Of a stretch of 64,000 nucleotides of DNA, positions 17,929 to 27,914 are shown in pieces. Position 1 is the stretch's first letter. Every line of letters begins with the position of its first letter. The notes under the pieces are model-generated. The model saw nothing but the letters and a program-made list of their open reading frames with translations, did no database searches and was not told the DNA's origin. This DNA is from Kitasatospora sp. NBC_00458 (GTDB lineage: Bacteria > Actinomycetota > Actinomycetes > Streptomycetales > Streptomycetaceae), in the NCBI RefSeq assembly GCF_036013975.1, contig NZ_CP107904.1:3721001-3785000 (forward strand), in the 5' to 3' direction. The translations under genes and the position numbers were made by a program.

Positions 17929-19074
17929 CTAGCCCTCCAGCGGCCCGAGGTGGAGCTTCTCGCCCTCCTTGGTCACCCGGTACTTCGGCAGCGGCTTGGT
18001 GGCCGGGCCGTTGAGCACCGCGCCGGTCGCCGCGTCGAACCGGGAGCCGTGGCACGGGCAGTACAGCTGCCCGTTCTTCGGGGCGTCGACCGCGCAGCCC
18101 GAGTGCGTGCAGACCGAGGAGAAGGCGCAGTACTGGCCCGCCTTGGGCTGGACCACGTAGAGCGCGTCACCGCTGGCCGGGTCCTTGACCTGGGCCGATC
18201 CGCCGACCGGGACGCTCGCGGCGTCCACCGTGACGGGCGGCGCGGCGGAGGCGGGCGCCGCGGACTGCTTCGGCTTCCCGGCCGCCCCGTCCCGCCCGAA
18301 GGTGGCGGTCAGCGAGCCGGTGAGCAGCCCGGCGCCGCCCATCGCGACCGCCGCGATCCCGCCGTCCATCAGGGCACGCCGCCGGACGTGGTCCTCGTGC
18401 AGGCCGCGGGCCCGGTCGCCGGCGGCCCGCCGGGCGAGGTAGCCGTCCACCGAGAGGTACGGGGTGCCGGCGAGCACCAGCGGGGTCCAGGCCATCAGGT
18501 ACACGAGGTCGTTGCCGAGGTAGTACGGGGAGACGTTCCAGCTGACGGTGAGCCAGAGGGTCAGGCTGAGCACCGCGCCGCCGGCCGCCGCGAGCCGCCC
18601 CCAGAGGCCGAGCAGGGTGCCCAGGCCGACGGCCAGCTCGCCGAAGGCGACCAGCAGGCCGAACAGGGTGGGGTGGTCCAGGGCGGGGCCGAGCAGGAAG
18701 GAGATCGGGCTGGACCCCTTGGCGAGCCTGGTCTGCGAGACGAAGGAGGCCGGGTCGCCCGCGCCGGCCAGGTAGTGGGTGTCGGCGAGCTTGTCGAGCG
18801 CCGCGTAGACGAAGGTGACGCCGAGGAAGAGCCGCAGCGGCAGCAGCGCCAGCCGCGAGCCGGCCGCCTTCCACCCGGCCACCCTGGCGGTTCTGCCGCC
18901 CGGGCGGCTGCCGCCCGTTCCGGCTCCGCCCGCGCCGGCCCCGTCCGCGCCGGTTCCGGTGCCGCTGCCGGTGCCGTCCGGGGTCACCGGCCCCGGGTCG
19001 GCCGGGCCCGAACCGGCCATGGCCGCGCCGGCCGTCGCCCGACCGGCCGCCACGGAGCTGCTGGCCTCCGCCAT
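17929..19074 (-). CDS. DoxX-Rieske fusion protein
   Basis: A 381-residue protein; ATG at 19074 follows GGGAAGG (a GTG three codons earlier is also possible). After a Gly/Thr-rich head, residues about 60-210 hold the four-helix DoxX/DoxD quinone-reductase-like membrane domain ([33 protein letters not shown]). A fifth hydrophobic stretch (about 235-255) leads to a C-terminal Rieske domain with both cluster motifs, CTHSGC and CPCHGS. The protein could pass electrons between quinone and an external acceptor. The electron donor is not apparent. It has its own unit, after the guaA terminator on the same strand. Confidence 0.9.
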   Translation of the reverse strand: MAEASSSVAAGRATAGAAMAGSGPADPGPVTPDGTGSGTGTGADGAGAGGAGTGGSRPGGRTARVAGWKAAGSRLALLPLRLFLGVTFVYAALDKLADTHYLAGAGDPASFVSQTRLAKGSSPISFLLGPALDHPTLFGLLVAFGELAVGLGTLLGLWGRLAAAGGAVLSLTLWLTVSWNVSPYYLGNDLVYLMAWTPLVLAGTPYLSVDGYLARRAAGDRARGLHEDHVRRRALMDGGIAAVAMGGAGLLTGSLTATFGRDGAAGKPKQSAAPASAAPPVTVDAASVPVGGSAQVKDPASGDALYVVQPKAGQYCAFSSVCTHSGCAVDAPKNGQLYCPCHGSRFDAATGAVLNGPATKPLPKYRVTKEGEKLHLGPLEG

Positions 19075-19187
19075 TCCCCACACCTTCCCTCACCGGCCCG
19101 CCACCGCCTGACAGGTCCGGACGCATTCTGCCCGGTAGTGAGCGCTTTCGGTGGGAGGGCCCACCCGGTGGGCGCCCGGTCCACCGC

Positions 19188-19238
19188 GAACGGCCGCGCC
19201 GTCGTCCCCTTGGTACGGGGGCGACGGCGCGGCCGTTC
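19188..19238 (-). terminator. guaA terminator
   Basis: A 22-bp stem with a single G-U pair (left arm begins GAACGGCCGCGCC) and a 7-nt loop, starting about 33 bases after the guaA stop. It is one of the strongest hairpins in the window. Confidence 0.8.
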
Positions 19239-19271
19239 AACACCGGTCCGTACGGGACCGGTCGGGAGTGG

Positions 19272-20867
19272 CTACTCCCACTCGATGGTGCCCGGCGGCT
19301 TGCTGGTGCAGTCCAGCACCACGCGGTTGACGTCGCGGACCTCGTTGGTGATCCGGGTCGAGATCTTCGCCAGGACGTCGTACGGCAGGCGCGACCAGTC
19401 GGCGGTCATCGCGTCCTCGGAGGAGACCGGACGCAGCACGATCGGGTGGCCGTAGGTGCGGCCGTCACCCTGGACGCCGACGCTGCGGACGTCCGCGAGC
19501 AGGACGACCGGGCACTGCCAGATCTGGCGGTCCAGGCCGGCGGCGGTCAGCTCCTCGCGGGCGATCGCGTCGGCCTCGCGGAGCAGGTCCAGACGCTCCC
19601 GGGTGACCTCGCCGACGATCCGGATGCCCAGGCCGGGGCCGGGGAACGGCTGGCGCTGGACGATCTCCTCCGGCAGGCCGAGCTCCTGGCCGACCATCCG
19701 GACCTCGTCCTTGAACAGCTTGCGCAGCGGCTCGACCAGCTGGAACTGCAGGTCCTCGGGCAGGCCGCCGACGTTGTGGTGGGACTTGATGTTGGCGGTG
19801 CCGGTGCCGCCGCCGGACTCCACCACGTCCGGGTACAGGGTGCCCTGGACCAGGAAGTCGACCGACTCGCCGTGCTCGCCGGCCTCGGCGACGATCTCGG
19901 CCTGCGCCTGCTCGAAGACCCGGATGAACTCCCGGCCGATGATCTTGCGCTTCTCCTCCGGGTCGCTGACGCCCTTCAGCGCGTTCAGGAAGCGCTCCTG
20001 CGCGTCGACGACCTTCAGCTGCACACCGGTGGCGGCGACGAAGTCCTTCTCGACCTGCTCGGTCTCGCCCTTGCGCATCAGCCCGTGGTCGACGTAGACG
20101 CAGGTGAGCTTCCCGCCGATGGCCTTGTTGACCAGGGCCGCCGCGACCGCCGAGTCCACGCCGCCGGAGAGGCCGCAGATGGCGCGCTTGTCGCCGACCT
20201 GGGCGCGGATCAGCGCGACCTGCTCCTCGACCACGTTGCCGGTGGTCCAGGTCGGTGCGAGGCCGGCGCCGCGGTACAGGAAGTGTTCGAGGATCTGCTG
20301 GCCGTGGTCGGAGTGCAGCACCTCGGGGTGGTACTGGACGCCGTAGAGGCGGGCCTCGTCGTTCTCGAAGGCCGCGACCGGCACCACGTCGGTGGAGGCG
20401 GTGACGGTGAAGCCCTCGGGGGCCGCGGAGCAGGCGTCGCCGTGCGACATCCACACCGAGTGCTCCGCCGGGACGCCCTCGAACAGGGTCGAGCCGGAGC
20501 GGGAGACGGTCAGCGGCGTGCGGCCGTACTCACGGGCGCCGCTGTTGTCGACGGTGCCGCCGAGCGTCTTGGCCATCAGCTGGAAGCCGTAGCACATGCC
20601 GAAGACGGGGACGCCGGCCTCGAAGATCGCACGGTCGAGCTGCGGCGCGCCCTCCTCGTAGACCGACGAGGGACCACCGGAGAGGATGATCGCCTTCGGG
20701 TTCTTGGCGAGCATCTCGGCGACCGGCATGCTGCTCGGCACGATCTCGCTGTAGACCCGGGCCTCACGCACTCGACGGGCGATGAGCTGGGCGTACTGGG
20801 CACCGAAGTCGACCACCAGGACGGTGTCGGTCTCAGGCACGGACTGGACGGGAGTAGCAGAGGACAC
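19272..20867 (-). CDS. guaA: GMP synthase (glutamine-hydrolysing)
   Basis: A 531-residue enzyme that converts XMP, ATP and glutamine to GMP, the last step of guanine nucleotide synthesis. GTG at 20867 follows GGAAGG. The class I amidotransferase half (to about 210) has nucleophile Cys92 in GMCYGFQ and the His-Glu pair in YGVQYHPEV. The ATP-pyrophosphatase half has the P-loop [12 protein letters not shown], and the C-terminal dimerisation domain ends IEWE. Length is normal. The other guanine genes, guaB and guaB3, lie about 16 kb away on the same strand. A strong hairpin follows it. Confidence 0.97.
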   Translation of the reverse strand: MSSATPVQSVPETDTVLVVDFGAQYAQLIARRVREARVYSEIVPSSMPVAEMLAKNPKAIILSGGPSSVYEEGAPQLDRAIFEAGVPVFGMCYGFQLMAKTLGGTVDNSGAREYGRTPLTVSRSGSTLFEGVPAEHSVWMSHGDACSAAPEGFTVTASTDVVPVAAFENDEARLYGVQYHPEVLHSDHGQQILEHFLYRGAGLAPTWTTGNVVEEQVALIRAQVGDKRAICGLSGGVDSAVAAALVNKAIGGKLTCVYVDHGLMRKGETEQVEKDFVAATGVQLKVVDAQERFLNALKGVSDPEEKRKIIGREFIRVFEQAQAEIVAEAGEHGESVDFLVQGTLYPDVVESGGGTGTANIKSHHNVGGLPEDLQFQLVEPLRKLFKDEVRMVGQELGLPEEIVQRQPFPGPGLGIRIVGEVTRERLDLLREADAIAREELTAAGLDRQIWQCPVVLLADVRSVGVQGDGRTYGHPIVLRPVSSEDAMTADWSRLPYDVLAKISTRITNEVRDVNRVVLDCTSKPPGTIEWE

Positions 20868-21823
20868 GGACGGCCTTCCGGCAGCGGAACGAAAGGTGTC
20901 GCACGCAGCGCGCCCTACGGAAGGGTGGCGGCGGGCGACGGGCGGGGGTCTGCCGTCGAGTCTACCGGCCGCCCGCGTTTCACTCGTCTGCCCGCCCTCG
21001 CGGCCGTGACCGCCCGGGCGGCCGGTTCGTTTCTCCTGGCGACCGTACGACCGCGCCGCGTCCGCCAGACGCGTCGCCTCCGCCCCGGCCAGGGGCGCCG
21101 CCGTACGGGCACAGCAGGACCACGCGTGGAGCTCGACCCAGTCCACCGGCGCGCGTGGCGCCGTCGCGGAACCGGCCTCCGGCCGGGCGTGACGCGCCGT
21201 GGGACCGTGCGCGGGTGCTGCGGCCGGCCAGCAGGGGACAGCGACCCCGGCCGCGACTGGACCAAGGAAGTGGGGCGGTCGGCCGCCGGGGACGCCCGGA
21301 GTCCGACCGCCGCACTCCGGCGCGCCCCGGCGCACTTCTCCCACCGTCCCGCGCCGCTACGCGCGTCCCCGTGCGCTCCGGCCGAACTTCACTACGCACC
21401 GTGATCATCGACGCCGCCGGCCCGAACACGCCCCGCAGGCCTGCGGCATCCCGCCGAGCCGGGGCCGGGCACCGGCGCGGCCGGAAGCGCCCTGTACCGA
21501 ATCATGCCGAATCGGTTGCAGAGCAAGCCCTCCGTCCAGCACGATGCTGCGTGGAAGAGGTTCCCCCGGTGGTCGCAGGGCCACCTGAGGGGTGCCGTCC
21601 CGGTGCCTCCGCGACCGCGATGGCAACGATTATCACCTTACGCTCCGTGAGCGAGGGCCCGGCTCGGGCCTGCCGCCGCGGACCGTGCGCGCCCCCTGCG
21701 CCGGCCCACCCCCCGCCGGCCCCGCGGCGCCGTCCGCCCCGATGACCGACCGACCCGACGGCGCTCCTCCCCCGGCGCCGTCACCCCAGCACCGGCGCGA
21801 CCCTGACGCCGAGTGCTGAACGA
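20868..21823. other. about 1 kb with no convincing gene upstream of guaA
   Basis: Several open frames cross this interval on both strands, but their translations are Arg/Pro/Gly-rich, lack conserved blocks and have no ribosome sites. The guaA promoter must lie at the low end, and a lower-GC patch near 21480-21660 could be promoter or relic DNA. I cannot assign any other function. Confidence 0.5.
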
Positions 21824-21855
21824 CAAAGGGCCCCGTTCCCCCGCGGGGCCCTTTG
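21824..21855. terminator. strong terminator after the streptophobe-like gene
   Basis: A perfect 12-bp stem (CAAAGGGCCCCG and its complement) with an 8-nt loop, 67 bases beyond the stop of the minus-strand membrane-protein gene. Confidence 0.8.
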
Positions 21856-21921
21856 CCCTGCCCGGGGCCGGTGGGCGGCCCCTCGGGGGCGCGCAGCAGT
21901 GCGGCGCACGCCCCCGAATCG

Positions 21922-24072
21922 CTACGGCTGGTCCCGCCAGACACTCGGGTCGACCGGGGCGTCCCCGCCCGGCCGCGCCCCGGGACCCGACCTCGGCCCC
22001 GAGCCGGCGGAACCGCGCGAAAGCGACTCCGACGAACCGATCACCTCGCTCACCCCCGGCCCCGGGCCTGCCCCGAACGACCCGAAGCCGTCCCCGGCCC
22101 CGTCCCCGAAGCCGTCCTCGGCCCCGTCCCCGTCCCCGTCCCCGAAGCCGGATCCGCCCGGACCGGCCTGCGCCGGCACCGCCCCGTACGGCCCGCCCTG
22201 CGCGGAGCGGCCGCGCACCGCGGCGAGCAGCGGCGGCACCGCCAGCGCCCCGACCCCCGCCCAGACCGCGTTCGCCACCAGCAGGGTGCCCGGCACCAGC
22301 GCGACGCCGTACTCGTACCCGACCTCCCGGACGCTGCCGACGTAGGGAACGGAGGAGAACGACGTGAGCAGGGCCCCGGACACCAGCATCAGCAGGCTGA
22401 GCGCCACCGCGTACACGGCCGCCAGCCGGAGCCGGTCGGCCGCGTCGAGCCGCCGCCGGTACGCCGTCCAGCCGAGCACGGCCGCGGCGGCCAGCGCGAG
22501 CAGACCGGCCCAGCGCCAGTCGGCGCTCTCGCCCTGCAGGTCGAAGAGCGAGAACTCCTCCACCTCGCGCGGGCTCCGGCGCCAGTCGGAGTCACCGGCC
22601 GAGGTGTCGTCGGTCGACCGGAAGGTCGCACCCGAGCCCACCCCGAGCAGCACCAGGCCGAGGTTGGGCAGGAAGGCCACCGCCGCCCCGGTCATGCCGC
22701 CCTCCCCCTGGACGGCCACCAGCACGAAGCCGACCGCCGACGCCAGGCCGACCGTGAGCATCAGTGCCCGGCCGGCCGCCAGGCCGGCGACCGCCCAGCC
22801 GCGCACCGCACGGTTGCGCCAGGCCGCCCAGCGCAGCGCGTCCGTCCCGTGCACCGCGAAGGCGAGCACTCCCGCCGCCAGCAGCGTCCAGCCGACCGCC
22901 TCCGGCCAGCCCGCGGACGCCGTGCTCGTCGCCCGGCCGCCGAACACGTCCCCCAGGACCCCGTCGTCCAGGTCGACGCCGCGGGACCGCCCGCGGAACC
23001 ACTCGGCACCGGCGACCAGGCCGATCAGCAGGGTGACGGCGGCCGCCACGACGGCCGTGCGCAACGCCTCGCCGGCCGCCTGCCGACGGGTCCACTGCTC
23101 CCCGGTGAGGCGCTGGCGCCGGTTGGCCCCGGCGCGCAGGCCGAGCCAGAGCGTGAACAGCCAGAGCGCGGTGACCGCCATCGGCAGCGCCCGCACCGTC
23201 ATCCCGGTGTCGGCGGTGCCGCTGCCGCCGAACGCCAGCCGGAACGGCGCGCCGAGCGCGGCCAGCGACATCGCCAGCGCCGCCCCGAACCGCTCGCCGA
23301 AGTCCGGTGCGCCGGTCAGGTAGGAGAACCGGTAGCCCTCGGGGATCGCCGCGACCAGCGCGGCGATCAGCAGGACGACGGTCGGCGCGATCACCGCGCG
23401 GAGGGCCGGGCGCCAGTCCGCGCCCGTGATCCGGCCGAGCGCCGCGGGCCGGTCGGCGGCCGGGTCGTACGGGCGCCCGGCTCCCCAGCTGCCCTCCTGG
23501 AAGGCCACGGCGGGTGGCCCCGGCGGCAGGGCCGGCGGGGGCAGGTCCGGCGCCGGAGGGAGGTCCGGCGCGGCGGGAAGCTCCGGCGCCGGGGGAAGCC
23601 TCGGTACGGGAGGAAGCTCCGGCCCCGACGACAGGACCGGCGCCGGCAGGTCAGGCGCCGACGGCAGGTCCGGCGCGGGAGGAAGGTCCGGCCCCGGCGG
23701 CAGGACCGGCACGGGCAGATCAGGCGCCGACGGCAGGTCCGGCGCCGGGGGAAGATCCGGCGCAGCGGGAAGCCGCGGCCCCGGCGGCAGGACCGGCGGA
23801 GGCAGGTCCGGCGGCGACGGGAGGTCCGGCGCGGGAGGAAGCCCGGGCCCGGCGGGAAGCCGCGGCCCCGGCGGCAGGAGCGGCTCGGGGAGCTCCGGCT
23901 CCGACGGCGGCTCCGACGGCGGGGGCGGTCCCGCCGCCTTCGGCTGCCCCGGCGGCGGGGGCGGCAGGAGCGGAGCGGGCGGCAGGAGCGGCGGCGCAGG
24001 CGGTCGCCCGCAGGCGTCGCAGGCGAGCGCCCCCTCCGCCGAAGCCGCACCGCAGGATGCACAGATGGCCAT
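21922..24072 (-). CDS. streptophobe-like zinc-ribbon multi-pass membrane protein
   Basis: A 716-residue protein. The first ~22 residues are a zinc ribbon (CASC then CDAC). Residues about 25-190 form a low-complexity Pro/Leu linker built from units such as PPAPDLPSAPDLP. From about 210 onward there are roughly ten hydrophobic helices, and a Gly/Asp-rich tail (GDGDGDGAEDG type) closes the protein. This architecture fits the streptophobe family of streptomycetes, whose function is unknown. The linker DNA (about 23520-23900) is internally repetitive and could change length by slippage. No neighbour indicates a pathway. Confidence 0.75.
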   Translation of the reverse strand: MAICASCGAASAEGALACDACGRPPAPPLLPPAPLLPPPPPGQPKAAGPPPPSEPPSEPELPEPLLPPGPRLPAGPGLPPAPDLPSPPDLPPPVLPPGPRLPAAPDLPPAPDLPSAPDLPVPVLPPGPDLPPAPDLPSAPDLPAPVLSSGPELPPVPRLPPAPELPAAPDLPPAPDLPPPALPPGPPAVAFQEGSWGAGRPYDPAADRPAALGRITGADWRPALRAVIAPTVVLLIAALVAAIPEGYRFSYLTGAPDFGERFGAALAMSLAALGAPFRLAFGGSGTADTGMTVRALPMAVTALWLFTLWLGLRAGANRRQRLTGEQWTRRQAAGEALRTAVVAAAVTLLIGLVAGAEWFRGRSRGVDLDDGVLGDVFGGRATSTASAGWPEAVGWTLLAAGVLAFAVHGTDALRWAAWRNRAVRGWAVAGLAAGRALMLTVGLASAVGFVLVAVQGEGGMTGAAVAFLPNLGLVLLGVGSGATFRSTDDTSAGDSDWRRSPREVEEFSLFDLQGESADWRWAGLLALAAAAVLGWTAYRRRLDAADRLRLAAVYAVALSLLMLVSGALLTSFSSVPYVGSVREVGYEYGVALVPGTLLVANAVWAGVGALAVPPLLAAVRGRSAQGGPYGAVPAQAGPGGSGFGDGDGDGAEDGFGDGAGDGFGSFGAGPGPGVSEVIGSSESLSRGSAGSGPRSGPGARPGGDAPVDPSVWRDQP

Positions 24073-24201
24073 GGACCGTGTCCCCCGTCCGAATGAACTC
24101 CTGGTCCCCCCAGGGAGCCCTTTTCTCCCACCGGCCCCGGACGGCTGTCAACCGGCCCCGGCGCGGCGCGGGTTGACCGCACCGCAGCCGAACGACCCCC
24201 G

Positions 24202-25992
24202 CTAGCCGTGCTTCTTCGGCACCTCCGGGACCGCCAGCAGCGGCAGCCGCAGCGCGCCGAAGGCACCGGCCGGCACCGCCGGCGCGACCGGGGTGACCGC
24301 GGCGGTCCGCCGGTAGGCCTCGCCGGGCACCGGGCGGGTGTCCTCCTCGCCCTTGTTGGGCCACATCGACATGGCCCGCTCGGCCTGCGCGGTGATGGTC
24401 AGCGAAGGGTTGACGCCGAGGTTGGCGGAGACCGCCGAACCGTCCACCACGCTGATCCCGGGGTGGCCGTAGAGGCGGTGGTAGGGGTCGACGACGCCGG
24501 TCTCCGGGGAGTCGCCGATCGGGCAGCCGCCGAGGAAGTGGGCGGTCATCGGGATGTCGAAGATCTCGCCGACGCTGCTGCCGGCGAAGCCGTTGATCTC
24601 CTCCGCGAGTGCCCGCGCGCCCTGCTCCGCGGCCGGGATCCAGGTCGGGTTGGGCGCGCCGTGCCCCTGGTGGGAGGTCAGCTTGCCCTTGCCGAGGCCC
24701 TTCTCCTTCAGCGACACGGTGATCGAGTTGTCCAGCGACTGCATCACCAGACCGATGATCGTCTTCTCCGACCAGCGGTGCTGGTTCATCGACCGGGCGA
24801 AGGTCACCGGGTGGGTGACCGAGGTGCCCAGGTAGCGCAGCCAGCGCGGGATCCGACCGCCGCCCCTGACCTGGGCGATCGACAGCGCGCCCATCGCGTT
24901 GGAGCCCTTGCCGTACCGCACCGGCTCGATGTGGGTGTTCTCGTCCGGGTGGATCGAGGAGGTGATCGCGACGCCCTTGGTGAAGTCCGTGCGGGCGCCG
25001 TACCGCCGGTCGGTGGTCTGCGCACCCACCAGCGCCTCGGAGTTGGTCCGGGTCAGCTCGCCGAGCCGGGCGGAGATCCGCGGCAGGTGCCCGCCGGCCC
25101 GCATCCGGTGCAGCAGGTTCTGGGTGCCGTAGGTGCCGGCCGCGACCACCACCCGGGCGGCGGTGACGGTCCGCGCCCCGGCCTTGACCGGGTCGGTGGT
25201 GGAACGGGCGTCGGTGCGCCGCACGTCCACCGCGTAGCCCTCGCCCCACTCGCGGATTCGGGCCACCGTGGTGAGCGGGTGGATCTCGGCGCCGCCGCGC
25301 TCGGCCAGGTACAGGTAGTTCTCGGTGAGCATGTTCTTGGCGCCGTGCCGGCAGCCGGTCATGCACTCGCCGCACTCGGTGCAGGCCCGGCGGGCCGGTC
25401 CCGCACCGCCGAAGTACGGGTCGGGGACCTCCTCGCCGGGCGCCGTCCTGGCCCCGCCGTCCGAGTCCCCGCCGTCGCCGAAGAAGACCCCGACCGGTGC
25501 CAGGTGGAAGGTGTCGCCGACCCCCATCCGCTCGGCGGCGGCCCGCAGGTGCACGTCGGACGGGGTGACGGTCGGGTTGAGCCGTACGCCCAGCATCCGC
25601 TTCGCCTGGTCGTAGAACGGCGCCAGCTCCTCCTGCCAGTCGGTGATGTGGCGCCACTGGCGGTCCTCGAAGAAGGCCTTCGGCGGCACGTACAGGGTGT
25701 TGGCGTAGTTCAGCGAACCGCCGCCGACCCCGGCTCCGGCCAGGATCAGCACGTTGGCCAGCAAGTGGATGCGCTGGATGCCGTACAGGCCGAGCTTCGG
25801 CGCCCACAGGTAGTCGGCCAGGTCCCAGGAGGTCCTGGGCAGTTCGTCGCGCTCGAAGCGGCGCCCGGCCTCCAGGACGGCGACCCGGTAGCCCTTCTCG
25901 GTCAGCCGCAGTGCGGAGACCGAGCCCCCGAAGCCGGACCCGACCACGACCACGTCGTAGTCGAACTCCCGGCCACCACCGGATCCCACCAT
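24202..25992 (-). CDS. GMC family oxidoreductase (cholesterol oxidase-like)
   Basis: A 596-residue flavoenzyme; ATG at 25992 follows GGAG with 9 bases of spacing, and the longer upstream frame is rejected. The N-terminal FAD-binding fold is intact (DVVVVGSGFGGSVSALRL, ending in an acidic E of VLEAGRRF). A mid-region CTECGECMTGCRHGAKNM segment contains four Cys. The C-terminal part holds AHFLGGCPIG with the GMC active-site His and the VVDGSAVSANLGVNPSLTI motif. GMC enzymes oxidise alcohols or sterols using oxygen or another acceptor. The dehydrogenase gene 138 bp upstream on the same strand may be co-transcribed, suggesting oxidation of an alcohol-aldehyde series. Confidence 0.9.
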   Translation of the reverse strand: MVGSGGGREFDYDVVVVGSGFGGSVSALRLTEKGYRVAVLEAGRRFERDELPRTSWDLADYLWAPKLGLYGIQRIHLLANVLILAGAGVGGGSLNYANTLYVPPKAFFEDRQWRHITDWQEELAPFYDQAKRMLGVRLNPTVTPSDVHLRAAAERMGVGDTFHLAPVGVFFGDGGDSDGGARTAPGEEVPDPYFGGAGPARRACTECGECMTGCRHGAKNMLTENYLYLAERGGAEIHPLTTVARIREWGEGYAVDVRRTDARSTTDPVKAGARTVTAARVVVAAGTYGTQNLLHRMRAGGHLPRISARLGELTRTNSEALVGAQTTDRRYGARTDFTKGVAITSSIHPDENTHIEPVRYGKGSNAMGALSIAQVRGGGRIPRWLRYLGTSVTHPVTFARSMNQHRWSEKTIIGLVMQSLDNSITVSLKEKGLGKGKLTSHQGHGAPNPTWIPAAEQGARALAEEINGFAGSSVGEIFDIPMTAHFLGGCPIGDSPETGVVDPYHRLYGHPGISVVDGSAVSANLGVNPSLTITAQAERAMSMWPNKGEEDTRPVPGEAYRRTAAVTPVAPAVPAGAFGALRLPLLAVPEVPKKHG

Positions 25993-26068
25993 CTGCCACT
26001 GCTCCTTCGAAAAAACGGGACGAACGGGGACGAACTGCGGAACGACGAACGGCGAACACCCGACCGCG

Positions 26069-26110
26069 CACGGCTCACGGCTCACGGCTCACGGCACACG
26101 GCACACGGCG
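26069..26110. repeat. six tandem 7-bp units
   Basis: CACGGCT occurs three times, then CACGGCA twice and CACGGCG once, between the dehydrogenase stop and the GMC start. Slippage could alter the spacing inside this probable operon. Confidence 0.85.
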
Positions 26111-26129
26111 AACGGGGCCCTGCGAAGGG

Positions 26130-27773
26130 CTACTTGAAGCGCAGCGCCTTGAGCACCCGCAGCCCGCCGGTCATCACCGCCGCGAACTGCCGGTCCTCCA
26201 GCCCGAACGCGGGCGCGATCGGCATCAGCCGCTGGCTGGCGATGGTCTGCGCCTCGGTGAACCGCAGGATGCCCTCGGCGCCGTGCCGCCGGCCGAGCCC
26301 GGAGTCACCCATGCCGCCCATCGGCGAGGCGACCGAGCCGTACGCCGCCGCGTACGCCTCGTTGACGTTGACCGTGCCGGTGCGCAGCCGGGCCGCGACC
26401 GCGCGGCCGCGCCGCCCGTCCCTGGTCCAGACGCTGGAGTTGAGCCCGTAGGGGGTCGCGTTGGCGGCGGCCACCGCCTCGTCCTCGGTGTCGAAGCGGT
26501 AGACCGAGACGACCGGGCCGAAGGTCTCCTCGCCGCAGACCGCCATGTCGGGGGTGACGCCGTCCAGGATGGTCGGCTCGTGGAAGAACGGGCCGAGGTC
26601 CGGCCGGGCCCGCCCGCCGGCGACCACCGCGGCGCCGGCCTCGACCGCGTCCTCGACGTGCCGGACGGTCGCCTCAAGCTGCCGGCCGGAGACCAGCGAG
26701 CCCATGTCCGCGCCGTACGCGAGACCGCCGCCGAGCCGCAGCGCCCTGGTCGCGGCGGCGAACTTCGCCAGGAACTCGTCGGCCACCGAGCGGTGCACCA
26801 GCAGCCGCTCGATCGAGATGCAGAGCTGGCCGGCGGAGGAGAAGCAGGCCCGGACGGCGCCTTCGGCGGCCCGGTCGAGGTCGGCGTCGGCCAGTACCAG
26901 CATGGCGTTCTTGCCGCCGAGTTCGAGCGAGGCGCCGACCAGCCGGGCGGCGGCGCGCTGGGCGACGTCGCGGCCGGTGCGGGTCGAGCCGGTGAACGAG
27001 ACGTAGTCGGCGTGCTCGACCACGGCCGGGCCGATCACCGGCCCGTCGCCGATCACCACCTGCCACAGGTCGGCCGGCAGCCCGGCCTCGATCAGCAGTT
27101 CGCGGGCCCAGAGCGCGGTCAGCGCGGTCTGCGTGTCCGGCTTGTTGACCACCGCGTTGCCGGCCACGAAGGCGGGCAGCGCGTCGCCGATGGACAGCTC
27201 CAGCGGGTAGTTCCACGGCGAGATGTGCCCGATCACGCCCTTGGGCCGGCGGGCCTCGATGGTCCGGGTGAGCACCGGCAGGGCGCCGCCGCGGCGCTTG
27301 TCGCGCAGGTAGCCCTGGGCGGCGCGCGCGTAGTGGCGGGCGCCCATGGCGACGGCGAGGACCTCCTCGAAGGCGTGCAGCCGGGCCTTGCCGGTCTCCG
27401 CCTGGATCAGGTCGAGCACCTCGTCCTGGCGCTTGAGCAGCAGGTCGTGGAAGCGCAGCAGGACGGCGGCGCGGCGGCGGACGGGCAGCGCGGCCCAGGC
27501 CGGCTGGGCGCGGCGGGCGAGCTCGAAGGCCACCTCGACGTCGGCCGGGGTGGACTGCGGCAGGCCGGCCAGCCGCTCGCCGGTGAGCGGGGCGACGGTC
27601 TCCACCAGGCTGGGCTCGCCGGTGGCGGTCACCCCGGCGACGAGGCGGTCGACCAGGGACGGCGGGACGGCCGAGGAGACCGTGCGCCCGCCGCCGGGCG
27701 CGGCGGGGTTGCGGCCCGGCGAGCCGGTGCCGGCGGGTTCGGTGGCCGTGGCAGCTGCTGTGAGGTCCGTCAT
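26130..27773 (-). CDS. gabD2: succinic semialdehyde dehydrogenase (NADP+)
   Basis: A 547-residue aldehyde dehydrogenase; the ATG is preceded by a weak ribosome site. The general-base Glu lies in LELGGKN, the catalytic Cys in SSAGQLCIS, and the cofactor motif in FTGSTRTG. The closest family is actinobacterial GabD2, which oxidises succinic semialdehyde to succinate as the last step of GABA use or a bypass of the citric acid cycle. The first ~40 residues are a low-complexity extension. It is followed by the GMC oxidoreductase, and co-transcription is possible. Substrate is by family resemblance; another aliphatic aldehyde is possible. Confidence 0.9.
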   Translation of the reverse strand: MTDLTAAATATEPAGTGSPGRNPAAPGGGRTVSSAVPPSLVDRLVAGVTATGEPSLVETVAPLTGERLAGLPQSTPADVEVAFELARRAQPAWAALPVRRRAAVLLRFHDLLLKRQDEVLDLIQAETGKARLHAFEEVLAVAMGARHYARAAQGYLRDKRRGGALPVLTRTIEARRPKGVIGHISPWNYPLELSIGDALPAFVAGNAVVNKPDTQTALTALWARELLIEAGLPADLWQVVIGDGPVIGPAVVEHADYVSFTGSTRTGRDVAQRAAARLVGASLELGGKNAMLVLADADLDRAAEGAVRACFSSAGQLCISIERLLVHRSVADEFLAKFAAATRALRLGGGLAYGADMGSLVSGRQLEATVRHVEDAVEAGAAVVAGGRARPDLGPFFHEPTILDGVTPDMAVCGEETFGPVVSVYRFDTEDEAVAAANATPYGLNSSVWTRDGRRGRAVAARLRTGTVNVNEAYAAAYGSVASPMGGMGDSGLGRRHGAEGILRFTEAQTIASQRLMPIAPAFGLEDRQFAAVMTGGLRVLKALRFK

Positions 27774-27914
27774 AGGGCGCAGCCTAGGCGCTCGGCGCCC
27801 GGTTCGGTACCCGTCGGTAACAACAAACCGCCGCCGCTCGCCCGCACCGGCCCGACCGGCGGGCCGACCGCGCCGAGAGCGCCGACCGGACCGCGGGCAG
27901 CGGGACCCGCGCGA

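Noticed and set aside
20980-21429. 149-residue minus-strand frame upstream of guaA
   Set aside because: Arg/Gly/Pro-rich, no ribosome site, no conserved block; treated as a gap.
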